From Phycisphaerales bacterium (GTDB lineage Bacteria > Planctomycetota > Phycisphaerae > Phycisphaerales > UBA1924): DNA of 64,000 bases. Positions 1 to 8,300 of this stretch are shown piece after piece. Position 1 is the stretch's first letter; every line of letters starts with the position of its first letter. Both the position numbers and the translations under genes were made by a program. The notes below the pieces were generated by a model. That model did no database searches. It was not told the origin of the DNA and saw only the letters and a program-made list of their open reading frames with translations. The stretch spans positions 124,001 to 188,000 of the forward strand of contig JADZER010000017.1 of NCBI GenBank assembly GCA_020850415.1, given 5' to 3'.

Positions 1-196
1 TGACGATGGCCCACACCGGGACGCCGGCCGGCCTGTCGCCGACCGCGTGGCCGCAGTGCGGGCAGATCTCCGACTGGTCGTAGAACTCCCGCCCGCACTC
101 CGGGCACCTGGCGAACTCGTCGCCGAACCGGTCCAGGTCGGCGGCGGAGGGGCCCTCGGGGTGGAGGCCTTCGTCGATGTCGGGGTCGTGGGGCAT
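1..196 (-). CDS. Zinc-ribbon protein, N-terminal part only (runs off the window)
   Basis: This gene is too short for the ORF track. Read on the minus strand from an ATG at 196 it gives MPHDPDIDEGLHPEGPSAAD and continues to a two-knuckle zinc ribbon, CPECG...ICPHCG, at about residues 29-49. The last visible residues (PVWAIV) look like the start of a membrane segment. The ribbon pattern (CxxC, 12-residue gap, CxxC) is characteristic, and such small zinc-ribbon membrane proteins are common but of unknown function. There is no Shine-Dalgarno. A TAGTCT hexamer lies exactly 6 nt upstream of the ATG and overlaps the promoter of the divergent peptidase gene at 215. The C-terminus is outside the window. 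Confidence 0.7.
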   Translation of the reverse strand, partial: MPHDPDIDEGLHPEGPSAADLDRFGDEFARCPECGREFYDQSEICPHCGHAVGDRPAGVPVWAIV

Positions 197-201
197 CGCC
201 G

Positions 202-208
202 TAGACTA
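202..208. promoter_or_regulatory. Shared -10 element for two divergent, apparently leaderless genes
   Basis: Only 18 nt separate the two divergent ATGs (196 on minus, 215 on plus). The heptamer TAGACTA reads TAGACT on the plus strand, 7 nt before ATG 215. On the minus strand it reads TAGTCT, 6 nt before ATG 196. Neither gene has room for a Shine-Dalgarno. The symmetry of a TAxxxTA -10 is known to permit bidirectional initiation in bacteria; use in both directions is my inference. Confidence 0.55.
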
Positions 209-214
209 GCAGCC

Positions 215-1009
215 ATGAGCGACCCCGGACCCCTGCGCCTTCTCCTTCCCGTCGCGGCCTGCTGTGCCGTGCTCGCCGGCTGTGCGCAGCCGGCCTCCCG
301 GCGCGACGCCCCCCTCGCGCCGAGAGAGCCCGCCGCCCCGGCGACCCTAGAGCGAGAGGTCATCGGCCGCTCGGTCGAGGGCCGGCCCATCGAGGCCGTC
401 ACGCTCGGGCAAGGGGTCGGCCGACGCATCCTCATCATCGGCGGCATCCACGGCGACGAGCCCGAGGGCGGGCGGACGGTCGGCGCAGTCGCGGCGTTCC
501 TGCGGGCCCTCGAGCCCGAGGCGACGATCCGCCTTGTGCCCGATGTGAACCCCGACGGCACCCGCGCGGGCACACGCACCAACGCCCGCGGCGTGGACCT
601 CAACCGCAACTGGCCGGCCAGCAACTTCACGCCCGGCGAGGGGCGCGGGCCAGAGCCGCTGAGCGAGCCGGAGACACGAGCCCTCCACGAGGAGATCCGG
701 CGGTTCGCGCCCGAGCTGCTGCTGGTCTGCCACGCCGCACGCAACGGGCCCTTCGTGAACTTCGACGGCCCCGCCGAGGGCGAGGCCTCCGCGTTCGCCG
801 ACGCGGCCGCGCGGACCGACCCGCGCTGGCGCGTCGTCCCCTCCATGGGCTACCCCACCCCCGGCTCGCTCGGGTCCTACATGGGCGTCGACCGGGGCGT
901 GCCGATCCTGACGATCGAGTTCGCGCGAGGGCACGGGCCCGACGCGGCGTGGGCGGCGATGCGCGACGGGATCGGCGCGGTCCTCGAACGGTCACGCCTC
1001 GCCAGATAG
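215..1009 (+). CDS. M14-family zinc carboxypeptidase/amidase lipoprotein (MpaA-like)
   Basis: The 264-aa product probably hydrolyses peptides, perhaps murein peptides, in the periplasm. The track ORF begins at 47, but ATG 215 opens directly into a lipoprotein signal peptide (LLLPVAACCAVLAGC), so that start is preferred. M14 hallmarks are visible: the HxxE zinc motif in IHGDEPEGG, the substrate-binding stretch NPDGTRAGTRTNARGVDLNRN, a later zinc-ligand histidine in LVCHAARNG, and the catalytic glutamate region LTIEFARG. The order and spacing match the MpaA/succinylglutamate-desuccinylase-like part of M14. The substrate cannot be read from the sequence. The gene is transcribed from the shared leaderless-type promoter at 202-208. 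Confidence 0.85.
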   Translation: MSDPGPLRLLLPVAACCAVLAGCAQPASRRDAPLAPREPAAPATLEREVIGRSVEGRPIEAVTLGQGVGRRILIIGGIHGDEPEGGRTVGAVAAFLRALEPEATIRLVPDVNPDGTRAGTRTNARGVDLNRNWPASNFTPGEGRGPEPLSEPETRALHEEIRRFAPELLLVCHAARNGPFVNFDGPAEGEASAFADAAARTDPRWRVVPSMGYPTPGSLGSYMGVDRGVPILTIEFARGHGPDAAWAAMRDGIGAVLERSRLAR

Positions 1010-1010
1010 C

Positions 1011-1127
1011 TCAGTGCCGCTTGGTCTTGTCCACCGCCTTCAGGATGCGCAGGTTCAGCAGGACGAACCGCCACAGCTGGTAGGGCTTGAATCGCATCCA
1101 GAACCGGTCGCGGTCGGTGAACTCCAT
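1011..1127 (-). CDS. 38-aa basic/aromatic protein coupled to the SQR-like gene
   Basis: This ORF is missing from the track because of its size. It begins MEFTDRDRFWMRFKPYQLWR, contains FVLLNLRIL and ends in a basic tail (KAVDKTKRH). It starts 12 nt after the stop of the SQR-like gene and has a clear GGAGG about 7 nt before its ATG, as does its upstream neighbour. A short amphipathic or aromatic protein translated directly after a quinone-linked flavoprotein could be a membrane tether or small subunit. That role is inferred from position and composition; I do not recognise a named family. Confidence 0.6.
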   Translation of the reverse strand: MEFTDRDRFWMRFKPYQLWRFVLLNLRILKAVDKTKRH

Positions 1128-1139
1128 CGGCGGCCTCCG

Positions 1140-2576
1140 CTATTCGGGGATGATCTTCCAGCCCACGCGGGCCCGGAGCTTGTGCATGAAGGTCGTGTGG
1201 ATCATCCGCTTCATCCACGCGACCCCCAGGCCCGCCTCGAGGTGCGTCACGAACATGTCGCGCCCGAATTCGTTGGGGTACTTCGTGTGGTTCGGCACCA
1301 CGGGGTAGAGCACCAGCGCCGTCGCCGACCCGTCCCAGAGCGAGCCGCCCATCGAGGCGATGCACACCGCCAGCATCTCGCTCATCCGCTCGCCGTGGGT
1401 CATCCGCCCGCGATGGATCAGGTCGATGATGTTGCGGGCGACGACACGCCCGATGATGCCGGACATCATGCCCGTCCGCGGCGCCGCGGCGGTGATGTTC
1501 GTGCCGTTGGCGTTGATGTGAGGGCGCGAGATCGGGCCCGGCGGGGCGAACGCGATGCCGGCGCCGAAGATGTCCTTGTACACCAGGTGCTGGTAGACGC
1601 TGGGCCAGGCCTCGGGGTTGGCGGCGAGCTGCTCGTACGGCAGGCCGTACGCCGCGTCGACCTTGAGCAGACGCACCGGGTTGACCATCACCCCGGCGAT
1701 GTCCTGGCCGTCCCTGTCGAGCCACTTGATGTCACGCCCCATGGTCTTGGGGATCAGCATCGCGAAGTCAAACTCGGTCTGGCCCTTGTTGGCGTCGTAG
1801 TCCTCCCAGTGGACGCGCCCGGGCTCCACAAAGACCGCGGCCCTCTGGGTCAGGGGTCGGATGTCGGCGTCCCGGATGACCGCGCCGAAGAACTCCTTCC
1901 CCGTGAGCTGCCGGGCGCCGCGCCGGACGGTCACGCCCCCGACGCCGAAATCGCCCAGCTCCGGCTCGTTGGTCAGGTAGGTCAGCTCGGCCCTGTCGCG
2001 GACACCCCGCTTGATCAGGTCCTTGTGGATGTTCGTGACATACTCGAACGCGGCGCCCTGGCACGCGGCCTGGCCGTGCCCGGTGCCCACCACGAACCGC
2101 TGCCGCTCGCCGTGCTTCATGCGAGCAACACACTCGAGGTAGTGGTCGCGGGCCCGGACCGCGTGGTCGGGTGTGCAGATGCTCTCGGTGTGGCCCTTCT
2201 CGGGCCCCAGGCCGGGGGTGGCGTCGTAGTCCAGGTGCGGGCCGGTGGCGAGGATCATGTAGTCGTAGTCGACGCGGACGGCCTCGCCCGAGCCGCCGCG
2301 CCGGACCCCGATCGCGAACTTCTCGTCGGGGTGCACCTCCGTGCACTCGGCGTGCAGGAACCGCACATGCTTCTTCGCGTAGACCGGCCCGAGGGGGAAC
2401 TCGGTGTGGGCCGGGTCCATGCGCCCGACGCCGACCCAGACCAGCGAGGGGATGAAGACGAACCGCTCCGCCCGGTTCATGACCGTGATCTCGTGATGCC
2501 GGCCCAGCGCGTCTCCCAGGTACAACGCGGCGGTGTGCCCGGCGAACCCGGCGCCGATGACGAGGACCTTGGCCAT
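1140..2576 (-). CDS. FAD-dependent oxidoreductase, sulfide:quinone reductase-like
   Basis: This 478-aa flavoprotein starts at ATG 2576 with GGAGG 6 nt upstream; the longer track start has no support. It opens with the dinucleotide-binding motif VLVIGAGFAGHTAALYL. Further on are an ATG-type FAD loop (MILATGPHLDY) and GHGQAACQGAAFEY, which holds a cysteine where SQR/NDH-2-type enzymes carry a redox cysteine. A C-terminal region of about 60 residues rich in aromatic and basic residues could bind membrane. These features fit the SQR / type II NADH dehydrogenase / flavocytochrome c sulfide dehydrogenase superfamily, which passes electrons to quinone. Cysteines occur at AECTEV, LECVARM, SICTPD, AACQG and LAVCIAS, but I cannot confirm the SQR catalytic triad, so the substrate is left open. 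It forms an operon with the 38-aa ORF downstream. Confidence 0.75.
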   Translation of the reverse strand: MAKVLVIGAGFAGHTAALYLGDALGRHHEITVMNRAERFVFIPSLVWVGVGRMDPAHTEFPLGPVYAKKHVRFLHAECTEVHPDEKFAIGVRRGGSGEAVRVDYDYMILATGPHLDYDATPGLGPEKGHTESICTPDHAVRARDHYLECVARMKHGERQRFVVGTGHGQAACQGAAFEYVTNIHKDLIKRGVRDRAELTYLTNEPELGDFGVGGVTVRRGARQLTGKEFFGAVIRDADIRPLTQRAAVFVEPGRVHWEDYDANKGQTEFDFAMLIPKTMGRDIKWLDRDGQDIAGVMVNPVRLLKVDAAYGLPYEQLAANPEAWPSVYQHLVYKDIFGAGIAFAPPGPISRPHINANGTNITAAAPRTGMMSGIIGRVVARNIIDLIHRGRMTHGERMSEMLAVCIASMGGSLWDGSATALVLYPVVPNHTKYPNEFGRDMFVTHLEAGLGVAWMKRMIHTTFMHKLRARVGWKIIPE

Positions 2577-2785
2577 GGGAGACCTCCGCGCTTGAACCGC
2601 CCACTGTGTTGTGGACTCCGATCGGGGGGTGGTTTCAGGAATCGTTGTGGAGGGTTCGGGCCTGGTACGGGCCGCTCCCAAGCCCCTTGGATCCAGGGGC
2701 GAGCGGCTCTATCCTCATAATGGTGATTGAGATCCGGATTTGCCCGGGCACCCCGTCGCCGGGGAGCCACGCGAGGAGCACCGCC

Positions 2786-4087
2786 ATGCACGCAGCCGCC
2801 TGTGGGCTCTGGCCCGTCGTTCTTGGTCTGGCCTGCACCGCCGGGCTCGCCAGCGGGCAGTCGTTCCGGGGGATCGGGACCCACCCCCAGGGCCGCGAGA
2901 GCTACGCCGCGGGGGTCTCCGGCGACGGATCCGTCGTCGTCGGCGCCCAGTACGACCCCCTCGGCGGGTCGCACGGGCTCGGCGGGCTTGTCGCCATCCG
3001 GTGGACCGCAGGGGGCGGGCGCGTGCCGCTGGGCCTCCTCGACGGCGGCGATTCGAGCTTCGCCTACGGGGCCAGCCTGGATGGCTCGGTCATCGCCGGC
3101 CGCGCCTGCGCCGCGACCTGCGCGACCGTCCAGCCCTTCCGCTGGACCGACCCCGGGCCGATCCAGGGACTCGGCTGGATCCCCGGCAGCTCCTATGGCC
3201 TGGCCCAGGGCATCTCCGACGACGGGACCACCATCGTCGGATTCGGCGTCAACGACTCGTCGTTCGAGGTCTATCCGACCATGTGGCGGGAGGAACTGGG
3301 TGTCGTCGCGCTGGACCGGCTGCCCGGCGGCGGGGCGGCGTATGTGCAGGGAGCTTCCGCGAACGGCTCGACGCTGGCCGGGCGCGCATGGGACGCCGAT
3401 CACCACCAGCAGGCGGCGCTGTGGGCGGGCGATGGATCCATCACCCCCCTGGGGTTCCTGACCGACCCCGGGCCCCTGCCGTACAGCATGGCGCGGGCGA
3501 TCACCCCGACCGGGTCGGTGGTCGTCGGGATCGCGCATGGCGCCGACGGGATGGGCGGGTACACCTACCAGGGGTTCCGGTGGACACAGGCCGGTGGGAT
3601 GCAGGGGCTCGGCGTCTCGGGCCCGCACGGGAACCTGCTGACGACCGCGGCGATGGATGTCTCCGCCAGCGGGCGGATAGTCGTCGGCGCGTGGGGCGGG
3701 GTGATGGGCTGGGGCGACGGGTCCCAGGCCGCGGTCTGGCGCGAGGGCGAGGGCTGGCGCGACCTGGCGACCCTGCTCATCGACGACTACGGCCTCGACC
3801 AGGTCGGGGACTGGGTGCTCGTCGAGGCCCTGGGCGTGTCCAACGACGGCTCGGTGATCGTCGGCTGGGGGTTCAACCCCGGCGGCTTCGAGGAGGGCTT
3901 CGTCGCGACGCTCGTGCCCGACTGCCCGGGCGACTTCAACGGCGACGGCGCGGCGAACACGCTGGATGTGCTGGCCTTCCTGAACGCCTGGGCCGCGGGA
4001 GATCCGGCGGCAGACTTCAACGGCGACGGCGCCGTGAACACGCTGGATGTGCTGGCGTTCCTGAACGCCTGGGCGGGCGGGTGCTGA
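2786..4087 (+). CDS. Secreted HAF-repeat protein with GC-type dockerin tail
   Basis: The 433-aa exported protein starts at ATG 2786, where a GAGGAG lies 7 nt upstream and a signal peptide follows (LWPVVLGLACTAGLASG). The body is a chain of about seven HAF-type repeats (pattern 'G.S.DGSVVVG.....AFRWT..GG...LG'), probably a beta-propeller-like fold. The C-terminus carries two dockerin-like Ca-binding repeats, DFNGDGAANTLDVLAFLNAW and DFNGDGAVNTLDVLAFLNAW, and ends in GGC. In Phycisphaerae this tail occurs on many exported proteins and probably acts in surface sorting or anchoring. The ligand is unknown. The gene converges on fic with 7 nt between the two stop codons. Confidence 0.85.
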   Translation: MHAAACGLWPVVLGLACTAGLASGQSFRGIGTHPQGRESYAAGVSGDGSVVVGAQYDPLGGSHGLGGLVAIRWTAGGGRVPLGLLDGGDSSFAYGASLDGSVIAGRACAATCATVQPFRWTDPGPIQGLGWIPGSSYGLAQGISDDGTTIVGFGVNDSSFEVYPTMWREELGVVALDRLPGGGAAYVQGASANGSTLAGRAWDADHHQQAALWAGDGSITPLGFLTDPGPLPYSMARAITPTGSVVVGIAHGADGMGGYTYQGFRWTQAGGMQGLGVSGPHGNLLTTAAMDVSASGRIVVGAWGGVMGWGDGSQAAVWREGEGWRDLATLLIDDYGLDQVGDWVLVEALGVSNDGSVIVGWGFNPGGFEEGFVATLVPDCPGDFNGDGAANTLDVLAFLNAWAAGDPAADFNGDGAVNTLDVLAFLNAWAGGC

Positions 4088-4094
4088 GCGGGCG

Positions 4095-5306
4095 CTAGTC
4101 CTGATCAGCCAGATTGAGAATCTCGGAAGCCTCGTAGATCTGGTCTTTCTTTCGGCCCGTGATCTCCAGGAGAATGCCGGCCTCGACGAGCAGGTCGATG
4201 TAATTGTGGACCGTCTGTCGGGCGCCGCCCACCGCCTCGTGCAGAGACCGAGCGGTCACAACCGGTGACGCGAAGAGATGGTCGATGACCCGGTCGATCC
4301 TCGCGCTGAGCGGCCGATGCGAGACGCGTTGTCGATAGTCGTCTCGCAGCTCAAGGAGCCGGTGCATCCGCTGCGTCGTGTCTACCGCCTGTGAGCGGAC
4401 TGTCTCCAGGAAGAACCGCAGCCACCCCGCCCAGTCCCCTCGCTCGGAGACCGCCAGCAGCGCGTCGTAGTATGCCTGCTTGTTCGCGTCGATGTAGGCG
4501 CTCGGATAGATCAGCGGTGCCTCGAGCAGCCCATGATCACACAAGCCCAGTGTGATGAGCAGCCGGCCCACCCGCCCGTTCCCGTCGGCGAACGGATGGA
4601 TCGTCTCGAACTGATAGTGGGAGAGGCCGAGAGCCAACAGGGCTGAGAGGCCGCGCGGCGGCTCCCGGAGGTAGACCACGAGATCGTGCATAAGCCCGGG
4701 GACCTCCGCCGCCGGGGGAGGCACAAACCGCGCCCGGGTGAAGCCGAGCCGCTCATCGCCGATGTAGACCTGACGATCCCGGTATCTCCCGGGCAGCTTT
4801 CTCTCGGCGTCCGGGACATCCCGCAGGAGTTCCTCATGCATCGCCCTGATGCGGCTCTCGCTCATCGGGGCGGGCGCTTGGGCAGCCAGGTTCATCGCGC
4901 GGAGGTAGTTGCGGACTTCGAGCGGCTCGGGGCGCTCCGCGGGCCGGTGGGCCTGCATCGCGACCTCGCGGGCTGAGGCAATGGTGTTCTCGATCTTTGA
5001 CGACAGCCGCGCCTCGCGGAGTCTCAAGGGCTGAAAGAGGATCCAGGGATCGATATTGAAGCCCCCGGGTGCTTGGCGGAAGAACCCGTCGAGTTTCCCC
5101 ACCGCGTTGGAAGCGACTTCCAGAGGCCCGATAATCTCAGCGACATGCTCCCGGAGTTCAGGGACGCCCGGTGCCGGGTTGGGAATGAACGCGTACCCCT
5201 GTATGTGGTGTTGCTCGGGGCGACCGTTCGCTATCTGTACATCAACGAATTCCGCCCGGACCAATTTTCCAGGCGAGACACCAGCTTTGTAATTTGATGG
5301 ATCCAT
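4095..5306 (-). CDS. Fic family AMP-transferase with C-terminal winged helix
   Basis: Fic proteins transfer AMP (or related groups) from a nucleotide to target hydroxyls. The 403-aa product starts at ATG 5306; the track start is a TTG six codons earlier. The full catalytic motif HPFADGNGRVGR is at residues 237-248. An inhibitory motif of the SxxxE(G/N) type, SSKIEN, lies N-terminal to it at about 102-107, which makes this a class II, self-inhibited Fic protein. The C-terminal 80 residues form a winged helix (TARSLHEAVGGARQTVHNYI), typical of the chromosomal Fic/DUF4172-like group and suggesting DNA binding. There is no antitoxin partner. The promoter contains a strong inverted repeat that may be its own operator. 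Confidence 0.9.
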   Translation of the reverse strand: MDPSNYKAGVSPGKLVRAEFVDVQIANGRPEQHHIQGYAFIPNPAPGVPELREHVAEIIGPLEVASNAVGKLDGFFRQAPGGFNIDPWILFQPLRLREARLSSKIENTIASAREVAMQAHRPAERPEPLEVRNYLRAMNLAAQAPAPMSESRIRAMHEELLRDVPDAERKLPGRYRDRQVYIGDERLGFTRARFVPPPAAEVPGLMHDLVVYLREPPRGLSALLALGLSHYQFETIHPFADGNGRVGRLLITLGLCDHGLLEAPLIYPSAYIDANKQAYYDALLAVSERGDWAGWLRFFLETVRSQAVDTTQRMHRLLELRDDYRQRVSHRPLSARIDRVIDHLFASPVVTARSLHEAVGGARQTVHNYIDLLVEAGILLEITGRKKDQIYEASEILNLADQD

Positions 5307-5313
5307 TGTCCAA

Positions 5314-5342
5314 AGACTAGACAACGACGGGCCAATAGTCCA
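5314..5342 (-). promoter_or_regulatory. fic promoter (-35 TGGACT, 17 bp, -10 TAGTCT)
   Basis: Reading the minus strand, TGGACT (5342-5337) and TAGTCT (5319-5314) are 17 bp apart and the -10 ends 7 nt before ATG 5306. No Shine-Dalgarno is present, so the transcript could be leaderless. The -35 lies inside the right arm of the 5337-5363 inverted repeat. Confidence 0.5.
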
Positions 5343-5363
5343 TTCTACAACACAGAATGGACT
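5337..5363. repeat. Perfect 10-bp inverted repeat over the fic -35, likely operator
   Basis: AGTCCATTCT, 7-nt spacer, AGAATGGACT. The arms are perfectly complementary. The repeat fills the gap between the dnaE stop and the fic promoter. There is no T-tract in either direction, so an operator is more likely than an intrinsic terminator, although the hairpin could also protect the dnaE 3' end. Confidence 0.6.
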
Positions 5364-8300
5364 CTACCCCCGCTTCTCCCAAGGCTTCCGGTCCTTCTCC
5401 AGTTCCACCGCCACGCCCTTGTAGAGCTTCACGCCCCCCTCCCCCACCGCCGCCGTCAGCTCGCGGGCCAGATCGGGGGTGAGGGTGGTGCGGAGCTCCC
5501 GGGCCGGCTTGACCTCGCAGATCAGCTCGTCGGTCTCGACGACCAGCTCGATCGGGACCGTGCCGGGGGCGCGGGCCGCGTCGCCGCTGGTCGGCGCCAG
5601 GGCCGGGGCGAGGGTGGTGGCCAGGCGGTCGAGCGCCTGCCGGCTCGAGCCGTTGAGGCGCAGCTCGCTGACCGTGACGCGCAGGATCCCCCGGTCCAGC
5701 GGCAGGCCGTCGATCGGCACGAGCCTGTCCACGAGCACCTGCGGGTCGCCCCGCGAGAGATCGACCCGCCCGAGCAGGAACTTGGGCGCATCGTCCTCGA
5801 GCAGGTGCCCGTGCCGCGTGTAGCAGTCGGCGAACATCACCGCGTCCGCGGCGCCGGACAGGTCCTCCACCGTCAGGATCGCCATCTTCTGCCCGGCGTT
5901 CTTGCCCTGCTTGATCACGATCGCCCGCACCGAGTTGACCAGCACCGGGAGCACCACCCGCGCGTCCTGCCCGCGATCGCGCAGCTCGGCCAGCGTCGCG
6001 TTCGCGAAGATCGTGGACCAGTGCTTCCACTGCTCCAGGGGGTGGCTGGAGACATAGAACCCCAGCGTCTCCTTCTCCTGCGCCAGCGTCTCGCTCTCGC
6101 TCCAGGCCGGGGCGCGCACCAGGGGCGTCTCCGGCGCGGGGCCCGCCTCGTCGCCGCCCCCGAAGCCGAAAAGCTGGCTCTGCCCCGACGCCTTGTCCTG
6201 CGCCAGCTTCTGCCCCGCCGATACCGCCGCCTCGATCGACGCCACCAGCGACGCCCGGTCCGCACGCGAGTGCACGCTGTCGAACGCGCCGCCCTTGATC
6301 AACGCCTCGATCGTCGCCTTGTTCACCACGCCCTGGGGGACGCGTTCGCAGAAATCAAAGAGCGAGGTGTAGGGGCGGCGGGATTCGAGAGACGAAGAGA
6401 CCGAGAGACGAAGAGACGGAGTGCGCCCGGAATTCGGCGCCGCGTCCGGATGGGTGGCCACCACTTTGTCTCTTCGTCTCTCCGTCTCTCCGTCTCTTTC
6501 CGCGATCACCGCATCGATCGCCTTCTCCCCCGCCCCCTTCAGCGCCCGGATCCCGAACCGGATGTGCCCGTGCGCGCTGTCCCGCGCCTCGTCCTCGTCG
6601 TAGACGACCGTGAACGACGCCTGCGACAGGTTGATGTCCGGCGGGCGGACCTCGATCCCCTGGCGCGTGACGCGCCCGGTCCTCGGGTCGATCGAGCGAG
6701 TCCGGCGCGCGTCCTCCAGATACGAGATCCAATCGCTCACCTTCTGCGCCTGGCTCTCGTAGGTCAGGAACGCCGCCATGTAGTGCGCCGGGAAGTAGGT
6801 CTTGAGGTACGCCGTCTGGTACGCCACGATCGCGTAGCCGGTCGAGTGGCTCTTGTTGAAGCCGTAGCCGGCGAACTTGAGGATGAGCTCGAAGAGGCCC
6901 TCCGCGTCGGCCTTCTTCAGCCCGTGGCCGACCGCGCCCTCGATGAACCTTGGCCGGTTGGCCTCGATGACCTTCTCTTTCTTCTTGCTGATCGCCTTGA
7001 TGAGCGTGTACGCCGCACGCAGCGGGATGCCGCCCAGCTCGTGGACGATCTGCATCACCTGCTCCTGGTACACCATCACGCCGTAGGTCTCGCCCGTGAA
7101 CTTGTCCACGATCGGGTGGACGCTCGGCGCCTCCTGCTCGCCGTGCTTGCGCCGGTTGTAGTCGGGGATCAGGTCCATCGGCCCCGGCCGGAACAGCGCG
7201 TTCGCGGCGATCAGGTCCTCCAGCCGGTCGGGCTTCATCTCGACCAGCAACCGGCGCATCCCGCCCGACTCGAACTGGAACACCCCCGTCGTGTCGCCCC
7301 GCTGGAAAAGGTCGAACACCCGCGGGTCGTCGTAGGTGAGGCGGTCGAGGTCGAGGGGGTGGATGAAGGAGAGAGACGAAGAGACGGAGAGACGAAGAGA
7401 CGAAGTGCGCTCGGAATCAGACGCCGCGTCCGGTTTCGTGGCCCCCACTCCGTCTCTTCGTCTCTTTGTCTCTCCGTCTCTCGACCCAAACTCCCCCCCC
7501 CTCCCCACCGCCCGCCAGATCTCACCCTCCGGCATCGTCTCCCGGATCAACTGCTTCGCCCGCTCGATCACGCTGAGCGTCCGAAGGCCCAGGAAGTCCA
7601 TCTTCAGCAGGCCCATCTTCTCGCAGGTCGGCCCGTCCCACTGCGTCACGATCTCGTTCTCGGCCCCGCCCGTCTGGCGGTAGAGAGGCACCAGCTCGTG
7701 CAGCGGCTGGGTCGCGACGATCACCCCCGCGGCGTGGACCGAGCTGTGGCGGGCCTGGCCCTCCAGCACCCGCGCGTTGTCGATGAGCTGGCGGATCTGC
7801 TCGGCGCTGATGTGCTGGTGCGCCGGCAGGTTGGCGTTGATCTTCGCCAGCGCCGCCGCCCGCCCCTCGCACAGCTCGCGGAAGTCCGGCTCGGCCTCGA
7901 TCGCCTCGTCGAGCGTGATGTTGAGCGTCTCGGGGATCATCTTCGCGATCCGGTCGGCGACCGGCAGCGAGACCTCGAGCACGCGCGAGCAGTCGCGGAT
8001 CGCCGCCCGGGCCTTCATCGTTCCGAAGGTGATGATCTGGGCGACATGCCCGTACTTCTCGCGGACATAGTTGATGACCTCGCCCCGCCCGTCCTGGCAG
8101 AGGTCGATATCGATATCGGGGTACTCCGAGCGGTCGGGGTCGGTGAACCGCTCGAAGAGCAGGCCATACCGCACCGGGCAGGCGTTGGAGAGGCCGAGGA
8201 CATACCCGACCATCGTGCCGACGCCCGAGCCGCGGGCGTTGGCCGGGATGCCCCGCTGGCGCCCCCAGTTCACGAAGTCCCAGACGATGAGGAAGTAGGC

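Noticed and set aside
5337-5363. The inverted repeat after dnaE as an intrinsic terminator.
   Set aside because: No U-tract follows on either strand and the stem is not GC-rich; overlap with the fic -35 favours an operator.
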